Both the position numbers and the translations under genes were made by a program. From NCBI GenBank assembly GCA_963791905.1, contig CAWBTX010000004.1:558001-622000 (forward strand): a DNA stretch of 64,000 nt. Reading direction: 5' to 3'. The DNA comes from Gaiellasilicea sp963791905 (lineage in GTDB: Bacteria; Actinomycetota; Thermoleophilia; Gaiellales; Gaiellaceae). Shown here one piece after another: positions 15,169-24,925 of this stretch (positions within the stretch are counted from its first letter, which is position 1; each line of letters opens with the position of its first letter). The notes beneath the pieces were generated by a model, which did no database searches, was not told the DNA's origin, and was given only the letters and a program-made list of their open reading frames with translations.

Positions 15169-15831
15169 GCGAGCGCCTTCGTCGTCTCGGCGAGCTCCGT
15201 GTACATCCCCTCGAGCTCGGGCCGCTCGCGCCGGATCGCGGCGATGTGCGCGTCGACGGTCGCCCAGTCGCCGCGCGCGATCGGGCCGGTCAGCTCGAAT
15301 CCGTTCTCGATCGTGCGGCGCATCAGCGGGTCGAGTGCGTGCGGCGGCGCCCCGGCGGCCTCGAGCAGCGAGCCCGCGGCGCGTCTGAGCGTGACGAGGT
15401 AGTTCGACGCGATCGCGGCGCCGGCGTGGTAGGCATCGCGCTTCCCGTCCTCGAGGGCGAACGGCTCGAGCCCGAGCGTGCGCGCGAGCCAGAGAGCCGT
15501 GCTCGCGCGCCTCGGCGCTCTCGGCCGTCACGGCCGCGAAGGCGCCGTCGAGCTGCTCGGGGCCGCGCGCGAGCGTGAACGTCTGCAGCGGGTGCACGCC
15601 GAAGCGCCGGACGTGGGGGTCGAGCGCGGCCAGGGACGTCGCGCCGCTCACGTGGGCGATCCACGGGCCGGGCTCGAACGACCGCGCCACCTCGGCGATC
15701 GACCGGTCGGGGACGCAGAGGAGGATCAGCTCGGGATCGTCGTCGCCCACGGCGACGCCGCGCTCGGCCAGCCTCGCGGCCACCGCGCGGCCGACCCGGC
15801 CGGAACCGACGACGTGAACGCTCGTGATCAT
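15165..15831 (-). CDS. Rossmann-fold DUF2520 protein, one frameshift
   Basis: The N-terminus VHVVGSGRVGRAVAARLAERG is an NAD(P)-binding Rossmann motif, followed by LILLCVPDRSIAEVA and FGVHPLQTFT, features of the Rossmann-like/DUF2520 family. After TAESAEARE the frame changes near 15500 and continues ALWLARTLGLEPFALEDGK, AGAAIASNYLVTLRRAAG to the stop overlapping panC. The length (667 nt) fits one extra base. Position in the pan operon and the reductase-like fold make a ketopantoate-reductase-like role plausible, but this is inferred. Confidence 0.82.
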
Positions 15832-15886
15832 CTGATGTCGCTCCAGTTCCGGGAGTCCGGATACCGGGCATGAGTAGTGTAGCCCG

Positions 15887-16761
15887 GTGCGAATCGACGT
15901 CGGTGGCTGCAGGCTCTTCTTCGACGTGGAGGGCGTCAAGCTCGTCCCCGAGGGGCCGTGGATGCGCGAGCGGCCGACGGTCGTGCTCCTGCATCCCGGG
16001 CCGGGGTTCGACCACGGGCTCTTCAAGATCCAGATCGGGCCGTGGGTCGCCCAGCGCGCCCAGGCGATCTATCTCGACTTCCGCGGCGCGGGGCGCAGCG
16101 ACGTGTCGAGCCCCGAGGAGCTGACGGGTCGAGCGGTGGGCGGACGACGTGCACGACTTCTGCCAGGCACTCGAGCTCGAGCGCCCGATCGTCTTCGGGC
16201 TCGGCTGGGGCTCGCGTCGTCGCGCTCGACTACGCCTCGCGCTACCCGTCTCACCCCGGCGCGCTCGTGCTCGCGGCGCCCGTGGCGCGGATCGTGCCCG
16301 AGCGCTCGATCGCGGTCTACGAGCGCCTCGGCGGCGAGACTGCGCGCGAGGCTGCCGAGCGCTTCTACGGGACGGCGGACGACGCAGCGTTCTCCGACTT
16401 CCTGCGCATCTGCTTCCCGCTGCTCTCGACTACGACCTGACGAGCGACGTGATCGTCCGCGCGAACTGGAGCCCCGAGGTGCTGATGGGGTGGATGCGGG
16501 GCGAGGGGCGCGGACGCTCGACCTGCGGGAGCAGCTGCGGGCCGTCCAGGCGCCCGCCCTCGTCGTCGCCGGCGAGGACGACGCCTGGGCGCCGCTCGAG
16601 TCGGCGCAGGAGGTGGCGGACGGCCTGGGCGGACCGACGCGTCTTCCGCAGCTTCCCGGGGGCCCGGCACTCCGTCTTCATCGACGCCCCCGCCGCGTAC
16701 GAGGAGCTCGGGCGCTTTCTCGACGGGCTCGAGGCGGACGGCCACGCAGGGAACGCCCTAG
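15887..16761 (+). CDS. Alpha/beta hydrolase, several frameshifts
   Basis: The protein can be read only by switching frames. A GTG at 15887 opens RIDVGGCRLFFDVEG and VVLLHPGPGFDHGLFK, AIYLDFRGAGRSD. Then ERWADDVHDFCQALELERPIVFGLGWG, then VVALDYASRYPSHPGALVL, then DYDLTSDVIVRANWSPEVLMGWM, LDLREQLRAVQAPALVVAGEDDAW and FRSFPGARHSVFIDAP. This is the proline-iminopeptidase-like alpha/beta-hydrolase order, with HPGPG as oxyanion region, GLGWG as nucleophile elbow (Trp where Ser-containing GxSxG is usual) and the final His in ARHS. At least four indels lie at about 16130, 16205, 16428 and 16645. Either this is a real pseudogene or the sequence is poor here. Confidence 0.65.
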
Positions 16762-17353
16762 CCGCGGTCGAGCGGCGCAGAGCAGGTTCGCCCGCACCAC
16801 GGGCCAGTCGTCGTCGATGGACGCTGTACCACGCCGTGTCGCGGTTCTCGCCGCTGCGGACGAGCATGTGCTTGCGGTGGACGCCCTCGAACTGGGCCGG
16901 CAGCGCCTCCATCGCGCGCCGCGAGCGCTCGTTGAGCGCGTCCGTCTTCAGCTCGACGCGGCGGCAGCCGAGCCGCTCGAAGGCGTCGCCGAGCATGAGC
17001 AGCTTCGCCTCGACGTTCGCACCGGTGCCCCACGCCTCCGGCGCGAGCCACGTCCAGCCGATCTCGATGCTGCGGTGCTCGGGCCGAAGCGCGAGGAAGC
17101 GGGTGCTGCCGACGATCCTGCCGTCGGCTCGGCGCAGGGTCGCGAACGGCAGCTCGAGCCCGGCCGCGGCATTCGCGAGCGCGCCGTCGAGATAGGCGCG
17201 GAGCTCCTCACGCGTCTGCGGCTGGAGGATGCTCAGCCAGCGCCAGGTCCTCGGATCGCGCGAGGCCTCCCAGAGTCCTTGCTCGTGCTCCGGGGCGAGC
17301 GGCTCGAGCCGCACGAGCTCGCCCGTCAGAGTCCTCGCGTCCCAGTCGGCCAC
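16758..17353 (-). CDS. GNAT N-acetyltransferase (RimJ/RimL-like), two 3' frameshifts
   Basis: From the GTG at 17353 the N-terminal ~175 residues are intact: RLEPLAPEHEQGLWEAS, GSTRFLALRPEHRSIEIGWTWL, WGTGANVEAKLLMLGDAFERLGCRRVELKTDALNERS and RKHMLVRSGENRDTAWYSV. This is the RimJ-type acyltransferase family found next to hydrolases in actinobacteria. The expected end (IDDDWPVVRANLL, then LDRG) is recovered only by removing one base near 16817 and one near 16780. The 596-nt span fits two +1 insertions. Its TAG overlaps the TAG of the convergent hydrolase on a shared ctag. Confidence 0.8.
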
Positions 17354-17370
17354 GGGGGTAGAATCGAGCC

Positions 17371-17583
17371 GTGCCGATCTACGAATACGCGTGCATGGAG
17401 TGCGAGTCGCATTTCGAGGAGCTCGTGCGGAACGAGGGGCAGGCAGTCGCGTGCCCCGACTGTGGTGCCGCGAACGTGCTCAAGCAGTTCTCGACCTTCG
17501 CGGTGGCCGGCGTGTCGTCGCAGCCGAGCTTCGGTGGCGGCGGTGGCGGCGGCTGCTGCGGCGGCTCGTGCGGCAGCTGCTGA
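17371..17583 (+). CDS. FmdB-family zinc-ribbon protein
   Basis: A 70-residue protein starting at a GTG, beginning PIYEYACMECESHFEELV with a second CPDCG pair: a C4 zinc ribbon (CMEC/CPDC) of the FmdB/CxxC_CxxC_SSSS regulatory family. The C-terminus is a Gly/Cys tail (GGGGGGGCCGGSCGSC) that could bind metal. The function is unknown; family members are suggested regulators. It precedes the uracil-DNA glycosylase gene by 31 bases. Confidence 0.88.
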   Translation: MPIYEYACMECESHFEELVRNEGQAVACPDCGAANVLKQFSTFAVAGVSSQPSFGGGGGGGCCGGSCGSC

Positions 17584-17614
17584 CCGTCCGGCCGCGCGCC
17601 TAGACTCCCGCTCC

Positions 17615-18285
17615 GTGAGCACTGCGCTCGCTGACTACCGCGACGAGACCCTCGGCTGCACGCGCTGCCCGCTCGCCGCGACTCGCACACAGGTCGTCTT
17701 CGGATCGGGGAACCCGCACGCCGAGCTGATGTTCGTCGGGCGAGGCTCCGGGCTTCCACGAGGACCAGCAGGGCGTCCCGTTCGTCGGGCAGGCCGGGAA
17801 GTTGCTCGAGCGGCTGCTCAACGGCATCGGGCTGTCCAGGACGGACGTGTACATCGCGAACGTCCTCAAGTGCCGGCCGCCGGGGAACCGCGACCCGCAG
17901 CCCGAGGAGATCGAGGCCTGCGAGTCACATCTCTTCCGGCAGATCGAGCTGATCCGCCCGACCCTCGTCGCCACCCTCGGCAACTTCGCGACGAAGCTCC
18001 TCTCGGGCAAGCCGGCCGGGATCACGCGCGTGCACGGCACCGAGCAGCAGGTCACGCTCGGCGGGAACCGCGTCACGCTCTACCCGCTCTTCCATCCCGC
18101 GGCGGCGCTCTACACGCCGTCGATGCAGGGGGTGCTGGCGGCGGACTTCGCGCGGATCCCCGAGTTGCTCGCACGGGACGACGACCGCGTCGCCGAGCCG
18201 GCGGGGGACCCCGTGGCGCTCGGAGCCGGAGGCTGTGCGTGCCGACGCCGTGCTCGCCGAGGCCGTCCAGCTCGGCCTCTTCTAG
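17615..18285 (+). CDS. Family-4 uracil-DNA glycosylase, two frameshifts
   Basis: Thermostable-type UDG that excises uracil from DNA and carries a [4Fe-4S] cluster. Cluster cysteines are visible as CTRCPLAATR near the N-terminus and KCRPPGNRDPQPEEIEAC in the middle. The catalytic motif region GEAPGFHEDQQGVPFVG and the C-terminal LFHPAAAL are present. The frame is broken once at 17741 (between FVG and EAPG) and again near 18222, after which EAVRADAVLAEAVQLGLF ends at 18285. The 671-nt length fits two +1 insertions, so the gene is probably intact in vivo. Confidence 0.9.
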
Positions 18286-18295
18286 CCTCTCGTTC

Positions 18296-18707
18296 ATGGA
18301 GATCGTCTCCGGCTCGCCGGAGGAGACGGAGGCCGTCGCCGCCTCGCTCGCGCGGGAGCTGAAGCCGGGCGACGTCGTCACGGTGTCGGGCGACCTGGGC
18401 TCCGGCAAGACCACGTTCGTTCGGGGGGCGTGCCGCGCCCTCGGCGTGACCGCGCCCGTCACGAGCCCGACCTACACGATCGGCCACCGCTACGAGGGTG
18501 ATCCCGACGTCTCGCACCTCGACCTCTACCGCTTCACCGACGTCTCCGCTGCGGAGTGGGCCGATCTCGAGCCGTACTTCGAGGACGCGGTCGTCTTCGT
18601 CGAGTGGCCGGAGGCGGCCGCCGGCGGTCTCCCGGCGCCGAGGGCGACGGTGCGGCTCGAGCATGTCGACGAGAAGCACCGCCGTATCCGGCTCGACACT
18701 CTGGTAG
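18296..18707 (+). CDS. tsaE: tRNA t6A biosynthesis ATPase TsaE, probable 3' frameshift
   Basis: TsaE is the ATPase that works with TsaB/TsaD to make N6-threonylcarbamoyladenosine on tRNA. The Walker A GDLGSGKTTFVRG is at about residue 33, with TSPTYTIGHRYEG and HLDLYRF following. The normal frame runs on into tsaB; a stop at 18705-18707 in the next frame would give RIRL followed by a TLW end and a usual family length of about 137 residues. One extra base near 18691 (GGCTCGAC) would produce that. The true 3' end is therefore uncertain. Confidence 0.85.
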
Positions 18708-18719
18708 AACGGGCCGCAC

Positions 18720-19310
18720 GTGCTGATCCTTGCCTTCGACACCGCGACCGAGCGGACGACGAGCGCGATCGTCCGGGACGGGGAGGTGCTGGGCGAGCGC
18801 GTCTCGCGAGCCGCGACTCTGCTCGAGGACGTCGACGCACTGCTTCGGCAGGCGGGCGCACATGCCCGTGACATCGAGGCGCTCGCCGTCGGCACCGGCC
18901 CCGGCAGCTTCACCGAGCACGCGGATCGGGCTGGCGGCGGCGCGAGGCCTCGCGCTCGCGCTCGACGTCCCCGCCGCGGGCGTCTCGACGCTCGACGCGC
19001 TCGCGGCCGGCGCGCCGGGGAGCGTGCCCGTGATCGACGCGCGGCGCCAAGAGGTGTTCGTCGCCGGGACCGCGGGCGGTGCCGCCGGCGGAGCTCGAGC
19101 TCGCTCCGGGCAGCGTCTGCGTCGGCGACGGAGCGGTGCGCTACCGCGAGCGTGCTGGAGGCGGCGGGCGCCGAGGTCCCGCCCGACGACGACGAGCGGC
19201 ACCTGCCGCGGGCCCGCTTCCACGCCGCGCTCGCCCGCGACTTCGGCCCGGCGGAGCTCGTCGAGCCGATCTACGTTCGCGCTCCCGACGCGGAGCGGGC
19301 TCTGAGATGA
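18720..19310 (+). CDS. tsaB: TsaB, tRNA threonylcarbamoyladenosine protein, three frameshifts
   Basis: TsaB is the ASKHA-fold partner of TsaD. The N-terminus ILAFDTATERTTSAIVRDG and AVGTGPGSFT are canonical. The frame then shifts at 18915 (expected STRIGLAAARGLALALD), at 19078 (expected VPPAELELAPGSVCVGDGAVRYRE) and at 19150 (expected VLEAAGAEVPPDDDERHLPRA). It returns to the original frame for GPAELVEPIYVRAPDAERALR. Three +1 insertions restore the phase exactly, which is strong evidence for local sequence error. The stop overlaps the rimI ATG. Confidence 0.88.
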   Translation: MLILAFDTATERTTSAIVRDGEVLGERVSRAATLLEDVDALLRQAGAHARDIEALAVGTGPGSFTEHADRAGGGARPRARARRPRRGRLDARRARGRRAGERARDRRAAPRGVRRRDRGRCRRRSSSSLRAASASATERCATASVLEAAGAEVPPDDDERHLPRARFHAALARDFGPAELVEPIYVRAPDAERALR

Positions 19311-19777
19311 AGATCCAGCTGCGCCCGCTCGAGCTCCGCGACCTCAACGCCATCGAGGTGATCGAGCGCGAGTCGTACCCGACGCCGTGGTCGCGGTCGA
19401 TGTTCGCGAGCGAGCTCGCCAAGCCCAGCTCGATCTCGCTCGGCGCCTTCTCGACCGACACCGGCGAGCTCGTGGGCTACCTGATCATCTCGCGCTACGT
19501 CGACGCGTGGCACGTGATGAACGTCGCGGTCGCCGGCGAGCACCGCCGGCAGGGGATCGCGCGGGCGATGCTCGAGCAGCTCTTCGAATACACGGCCTCG
19601 GACGAGCGCCGCGGCTACACGCTCGAGGTCCGCGTCTCCAACGAGGGCGCGATCAAGCTCTACGAACGGCTCGGTTTCGTCGCCCGCGGCGTGCGGCGCG
19701 GCTACTACACCGACAACCGCGAGGACGCATTGATCATGTGGAAGGACCCGGTGCAGCCGCGGGCCGAGAGCGCGTGA
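19307..19777 (+). CDS. rimI: Ribosomal-protein-S18-alanine N-acetyltransferase
   Basis: A 156-residue GNAT with the RimI pattern: IERESYPTPWSRSMFASEL, MNVAVAGEHRRQGIARAMLEQLFEY (acetyl-CoA loop RRQGIA), TLEVRVSNEGAIKLYERLGF and YYTDNREDALIMWK. The intact frame and its place between tsaB and tsaD are typical of bacterial tsaE-tsaB-rimI-tsaD operons. The ATG at 19307 overlaps tsaB. Confidence 0.95.
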   Translation: MKIQLRPLELRDLNAIEVIERESYPTPWSRSMFASELAKPSSISLGAFSTDTGELVGYLIISRYVDAWHVMNVAVAGEHRRQGIARAMLEQLFEYTASDERRGYTLEVRVSNEGAIKLYERLGFVARGVRRGYYTDNREDALIMWKDPVQPRAESA

Positions 19778-20736
19778 TCCTCGGGATCGAGACCTCGTGC
19801 GACGAGACGGCGGCGGCGCTCGTCTCGGCGGACGGGCAGATCCGGTCGAACGTCGTCTCGTCGCAGGCTGACCTGCACGCCAAGTACGGCGGCGTCGTGC
19901 CGGAGGTCGCGTCGCGACGGCACCTCGAGCTCGTCTCGCCGGTGATCGCCGAAGCGCTGGCGGATGGGGGCGCGACGCTGGACGACGTCGAGGCCGTCGC
20001 CGTGACCCAGGGTCCCGGGCTCGTCGGCGCGCTCCTCGTCGGTCTCAGCACGGCGAAGGCCCTCGCGTGGGCCCGCAGGCTGCCTCTCGTCCCTGTCGAC
20101 CACCTGCACGGCCACGTGGCCTCCCTCTACCTCGAGCCGGACCCCGTCGAGCCGCCGTTCCTCTGCCTGCTCGCAAGCGGAGGGCACACGCTCCTCCTCG
20201 ACGTCGAGGACCGCTCGGGCTACCGGGTGCTCGGGACCTCGATCGACGACGCGGCCGGCGAGGCGTTCGACAAGGGCGCCCGGCTCCTCGGCCTCGGGTA
20301 TCCCGGCGGCGCCGAGATCGACCGGCTCGCCCGCGAGGGCGATCCCGAGGCGTTCTCGTTCCCGGTCGCGAGGGTCGGCGGGCTCGACTTCTCGTTCTCG
20401 GGCGTCAAGACCGCGCTCCTCTACGCGACGCGCGAGCTCGGCGACGAGCTCGACGAGCGACGCGCCGACCTGGCGGCCTCGTACCAGCGCGCGATCGTGC
20501 GCGCGCTCGTCGAGCGGGCTCGCGCTGCTGCCGCACAGGCTGGGCGGGACACGATCGCGGTCGTCGGCGGCGTCGCGGCCAACTCCGAGCTCAGGGCCGC
20601 GCTCCCTGACGCCCGGTTCGCACCGCTGGCGCTCTGCACCGACAACGCGGCGATGATCGCGTCGGCGGGGCGGTTCGGCAGACGCCTTCCCTATCCTCGG
20701 TACCTTGACCTCGACGCCTATGCCTCGCGCTCCTGA
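19774..20736 (+). CDS. tsaD: tRNA N6-threonylcarbamoyladenosine transferase
   Basis: TsaD transfers the threonylcarbamoyl group to A37 of ANN-decoding tRNAs. The 320-residue protein has ILGIETSCDETAAALV, SSQADLHAKYGGVVPEVASRRH, the Fe-binding VDHLHGH, LASGGHT, SIDDAAGEAFDK, LDFSFSGVKTA and VGGVAANSELR, all in the expected order. The GTG start overlaps the rimI stop by four bases. Confidence 0.97.
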   Translation: MILGIETSCDETAAALVSADGQIRSNVVSSQADLHAKYGGVVPEVASRRHLELVSPVIAEALADGGATLDDVEAVAVTQGPGLVGALLVGLSTAKALAWARRLPLVPVDHLHGHVASLYLEPDPVEPPFLCLLASGGHTLLLDVEDRSGYRVLGTSIDDAAGEAFDKGARLLGLGYPGGAEIDRLAREGDPEAFSFPVARVGGLDFSFSGVKTALLYATRELGDELDERRADLAASYQRAIVRALVERARAAAAQAGRDTIAVVGGVAANSELRAALPDARFAPLALCTDNAAMIASAGRFGRRLPYPRYLDLDAYASRS

Positions 20737-23282
20737 CCGCCGCCGGCTGCTCGCGCCGGCCGTGCTGGCGTTTACGGCGCTGCTGCTTGCGGCCGGGGGT
20801 CAGGGCGCCGAGCCACGCCCGGCCGTCGACACCGGCGCGGCCGCGTGGCGCGGCTTCGTCGACGGCGAGCGGACCGCCGTCTCCGTCGGTCAGCGCGCAA
20901 TCGTCGTGCTGCGGTACGCGTCGCTCGCCGAGCGCGTCCGGCGGGCGGGAGGAAGGGCGAACGAGGCGGAGATGCGGACGTGGACCGCGGCCGCCCTCGC
21001 CGGCCAGAAGCAGATCGCCGCGCGGCTCTCGCGCGAGGGCGTGCAGATCGTCCCCGACTTCGTCTACACGCGGACGCTCAACGGCTTCGCCGCCGTGCTC
21101 GACGCGCGGGCCGTCGCGCTGCTCGAGCGTGACCGCGACGTCGTCGGCGTCTATCCCGTCCGCGTCGCCTATCCAGCGTCCACCTCGTCGCGCGTCCTGG
21201 AGACGGAGGAGTTCGCGGTCGGCGCAGGCAGGCGCGCAGTGCCGCGCATCCCGGGCTTCGACGGGGCCGGGGTCACGATCGCGCTGCTCGACACCGGTAT
21301 CGACGCGACGCACCCGTATCTCAACGGCCGGGTGCTCGAGGGCATCGACATCCTCGACCCCGAGGGCACAGGAGCCGCACGGTCCCATCCGCACGACCCG
21401 GCGCTCGTCGAACGGCACGGCACCCAGACAGCGGGGCTGCTGGTCGGCAACGGCGGCCCTGCGGGCCTGCGCGGCGCGGCCCCCGGTGCGACGCTGCTCC
21501 CGATCAGGGTCGCGGGGTGGCAGCCGAGTGCGGAAGGCGGCTTCACCGTCTACGGGCGCACCGACCAGCTGCTCGCCGGCCTCGAGCGAGCGGTCGATCC
21601 CAACGGCGACGGCAGCACCCAGGACGCCGCACGGGTCGCGCTCGTCGGGATGGCGGAGCCGTTCGCAGCCTTCGCGGACGGACCGCTCGCGCGGGCTGCG
21701 GCGGGGGCCGCGAGGCTCGACACGCTCGTCGTCGCGCCTGCGGGGAACGACGGCGTTGCCGGACCGGACTACGGCAGCATCTCGGGCCCGGGCGGCGCAC
21801 CTGCCGCCCTCACCGTCGGCGCCGTGGATGCGCGTAGGCGCACCCCGACGACACGCGTCGTCGTCCGGGCGGGGCTGCGCGTGCTGCTCGACCAGGAGCT
21901 GCCGCTCGCCGGGGCGGTCGCCCCTGACGGGGACCTGACCGTGCAGCTCGTCCGCGCCCGGCGCGGAGCCTCGATCCGGCCTGCGCTCGGAGCCGCTCAG
22001 CCGTTTCTTCGACGACCGCGGCTACAGCCTCGTGGCCGGCAAGGCCGCGCTCCTCGAGCGCACCGCTGTTCCGGCGGAGACCGGACGCCGCGCCGTCCTC
22101 GCCGGCGCCCGGGCCGTCGTCGTCGACGGGACGGTGCCGGCCGGCGCGATCGGCCTTGACGAGCGCGTCGCCGTGCCGGTCGTCGGGTTGCCGTCGACGG
22201 TGGCCCGCGAGGCCCGACGGACGATCGCGCGCGGCGCCGAGGTCACCGTCTCGCTCGGCGCCCCGGGCTGGTCGGACAACCCGGACGGCCGCCGCGTCGC
22301 TCTCTTCTCGTCGCACGGGCTCGCGTTCGGCGGCGGCGTCAAGCCGGAGGTCATCGCGCCCGGCGTGGAGCTCATCACGTCCGACGTCGGCCGCAACGAG
22401 GACCAGTCGGCCCGCTACAGCACGATCAGCGGCTCCAGCGCCGCCGCGGCTCTTGCCGCCGGGATGGCCGCGGTTCTCGTGCAGGCACGGCCCGGCCTGG
22501 ACGCGCATGCGCTGAAGGGCGTCCTCGTCGGCGCCGCCGCTCCGAGCGCCGGCACCTCCGTGAGCGCTCAGGGCGCCGGCACGATCGACGGGGCCGGCGC
22601 CGTCGCTACCGAGCTGGCGGCGGCTCCGGCGACGATCGGCTTCGGCGCGGCCGACCAGGCCGGCTGGCAGTCGATCCGGCGCGTGACGGTCACGAACGTC
22701 TCGACGCGCCGCCTCCGGCTCGCCGTTCAGGCCGATACCGAAGGCATCACCGGGATCGCCGTACGTGCGACGCCGCGCGAGCTGCGGATCAGGCCGGGTC
22801 GCTCTGTGCGCCTGACCGTGCGGGCCCGCGCCGCGTTCCTTCCTCGTCGGCCCGGCGCTGTCTTCGGCTCCGTGCGGCTGGTGTCCCGCGGTGGAGGCTC
22901 GACGGAGATCCCGTGGGCAGTCGCGCTGCCGGCAGGTGACGCGCCGCTCGTCTCCGACGTCAAGCTCTCGGCCGCGCGCTTCCGCCGCTCGGACCGTGCG
23001 CCCGCCGTGTTGAGCATGCGGGCCGGGAACGTCCGCCTCCGGGGCGCCCGCATGCAGCTGCAGCCGCTCTCGCGCCTCGACGTCGAGCTCTGGCGCGGCA
23101 GCCGGCGCGTGGGGCTGCTCGCCCGCCTTCGCGACGTTCTGCCCGGGAACTACGCGTTCGGCGTGACGGGTCGCGGCCCACGGGGCCGCCCGCTCCCGCG
23201 CGGCGCGTACAGGTTGCGGATCATCGCCGTTCCGCCCGACGGCCAGCGCGAGTTCGCGACCGTCGGCTTTACGCTGCGGTAG
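20720..23282 (+). CDS. Secreted S8 subtilisin-like protease, one frameshift
   Basis: An approximately 850-residue serine protease after repair. The signal peptide is RRRLLAPAVLAFTALLLAAGG. The propeptide-like segment includes IVPDFVYTRTLNGFAAVL. Catalytic residues: Asp in TIALLDTGIDATHP, His in VERHGTQTAG, and Ser in YSTISGSSAAAALAAG (GSS in place of the usual GTSMA). A PA-like insert lies between His and Ser. The frame breaks near 21990: the second frame restores LSRFFDDRGYSLVAGKAALLE. The length (2563 nt) fits one +1 insertion. The C-terminal ~230 residues are beta-rich with an RVTVTNVSTRRLRL module. The ATG at 20720 lies inside tsaD; a TTG at 20705 is possible. Confidence 0.85.
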
Positions 23283-23348
23283 TCCGCTTTCGTTCTAGAC
23301 TCCGCGCGCGGCCCGGCAACTGGGTGCCGGCGAATCGGGAGGCGAGTC

Positions 23349-24623
23349 ATGACGACGACCGAGGCTACGGCCACGCACCTCCGGGAGGATCCGTACGAGA
23401 TCGCCCGGCAGCAGCTCCGGCAGGTGGGGAAGACCTTCGCGATCGACCCCAATCTGATCAACATCCTCGAGCGGTGCAAGAAGGCGGTGGAGGTCTCGAT
23501 CCCCGTCTCGATGGACGACGGGACGGTGAACGTCTACGCGGGGTACCGCGTGACCCACAACATCGCTCGCGGCCCGTCCAAGGGGGGAATCCGCTACCAC
23601 CCGGCCGTCACGCGCGACGAGGTCAAGGCGCTGGCGATGTGGATGACGTGGAAGTGCGCGCTGATGGGCCTGCCGTTCGGCGGCGCGAAAGGCGGCGTCG
23701 TCGTCGATCCCAAGCGTCTCTCGCGCCGGGAGTTGGAGCGCCTGACGCGGCGCTTCACGAGCGAGATCATCAATGAGATCGGCCCGGAGAAGGACATTCC
23801 GGCGCCCGACGTCGGCACCGACGCGAGTGTCATGTCCTGGATCTTCGACACCTACTCGATGAACAAGGGCCACTCCGTGCTCGGCGTCGTCACCGGCAAG
23901 CCGCTCGCGATCGGCGGCTCGCTCGGCCGACAGGAGGCGACCGCGCGGGGAGCGCTCTACTGCATGGAGGAGGTGCTGCGCGAAGAGTCGCGCACGATCG
24001 ACAGCGTTCGCGTCGCCATCCAGGGCGCCGGCAACGTCGGCGCGCACCTCGCGCGCATGCTGGTCGTCGAAGGCGCAACGGTGATCGCTATCTCCGACTC
24101 GCGCGGCGGTGTCTACAAAGCCGACGGCCTGGACGTGTCCGCCGTTCTTGCCTTCAAGGGCGAGACCGGCAGCTTCGAGGGGTTCCGCGGGGCGGACGCG
24201 ATCGGGAATGAGGAGCTGCTCCTGCTGGACTGCGACATCCTCGCGCCGTGCGCCCTCGAGCAGGTGATCCACGCGGGCAACGCCGCCCAGGTGAAGGCCC
24301 GGATCATCTGCGAGGGGGCCAACGGTCCCGTCACCCCGGGCGCCGACGAGATCCTCGAGGACCGCGGGGTGCTCGTGCTCCCCGACGTGCTCGCGAACGC
24401 GGGCGGCGTCGTCGTCTCCTACTTCGAGTGGGTGCAGGGCCTCCAGGAGTACTTCTGGAAGGAGGAGGAGGTCAACGCGCGGCTGAACGACATCGTCACG
24501 CGCGCCTTCCGGGAGACCTGGGAGACCCGGGCGCAGTACTCGACGAGCATGCGGATGGCCGCGTACGGGCTCGCGGTGCGTCGGGTCTCGGAGGCGACGG
24601 TGACGCGCGGGCTCTACCCGTAA
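23349..24623 (+). CDS. gdhA: Glu/Leu/Phe/Val-type glutamate dehydrogenase
   Basis: A 424-residue enzyme catalysing reversible oxidative deamination of glutamate. The substrate-site motif GGAKGGVVVDPK with catalytic Lys/Asp context (IPAPDVGTDASVMSWIFD), GPSKGGIRYHP, the NAD(P) loop VAIQGAGNVGAHLA and the PDVLANAGGVVVSYFEWVQ segment are all present. Length matches the hexameric small GDH class. The ATG follows GGGAGGCGAGTC. The gene ends inside the start region of the glutaredoxin-like gene. Confidence 0.93.
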   Translation: MTTTEATATHLREDPYEIARQQLRQVGKTFAIDPNLINILERCKKAVEVSIPVSMDDGTVNVYAGYRVTHNIARGPSKGGIRYHPAVTRDEVKALAMWMTWKCALMGLPFGGAKGGVVVDPKRLSRRELERLTRRFTSEIINEIGPEKDIPAPDVGTDASVMSWIFDTYSMNKGHSVLGVVTGKPLAIGGSLGRQEATARGALYCMEEVLREESRTIDSVRVAIQGAGNVGAHLARMLVVEGATVIAISDSRGGVYKADGLDVSAVLAFKGETGSFEGFRGADAIGNEELLLLDCDILAPCALEQVIHAGNAAQVKARIICEGANGPVTPGADEILEDRGVLVLPDVLANAGGVVVSYFEWVQGLQEYFWKEEEVNARLNDIVTRAFRETWETRAQYSTSMRMAAYGLAVRRVSEATVTRGLYP

Positions 24624-24853
24624 GCCGGATTGTCGTCTACTCGGCCGCCGGCTGCCGGCTCTGCGAGCGGGCCGTCGAGGTCGTGCGCGAGGTCTGCGGC
24701 GACGACTTCGAGCTCATCGCGATCGACGGCGTCCCCGAGCTCGAGGGGCGCTATCGCGAGCGCATCCCGGTCGTCGAGATCGACGGAGAGCCCGCATTCA
24801 CCTACTTCGTCGAGCCGGATGCGCTGCGCGAGCGCCTCGCGGAGCGCGCCTGA
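24624..24853 (+). CDS. Glutaredoxin-like (DUF836) protein, start unclear
   Basis: A small thioredoxin-fold protein of about 76 residues: RIVVYSAAGCRLCERAVEVVREV with a CxxC (CRLC) redox motif, then RYRERIPVVEIDGEPAFTYFV with the cis-Pro. Downstream comes ALRERLAERA and a TGA at 24853. No ATG/GTG/TTG exists at the right place in frame; the first residues overlap the gdhA stop, and an ATT or a mutated GTG (GTA AGC) would be the start. It may be expressed by coupling to gdhA. A reductase/isomerase redox role is likely, partner unknown. Confidence 0.7.
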
Positions 24854-24925
24854 CGGTTCTTCGGGCGGTCTGGCGAAGACCGCTGGCATCATGTGCCCGG
24901 CTGTTACAAGGGGGAAAGGAGAAAA

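Noticed and set aside
15887..18871. A single giant 994-codon protein
   Set aside because: The frame runs through parts of four different genes (hydrolase, UDG, TsaE and tsaB shadow); it stays open by base composition and indels, not because it is one gene.
24860..24925. Rex operator upstream of rex
   Set aside because: Only a GCGGTCT/AGACCGC hairpin is present; the TTGTGAANNNNTTCACAA pattern is not found.
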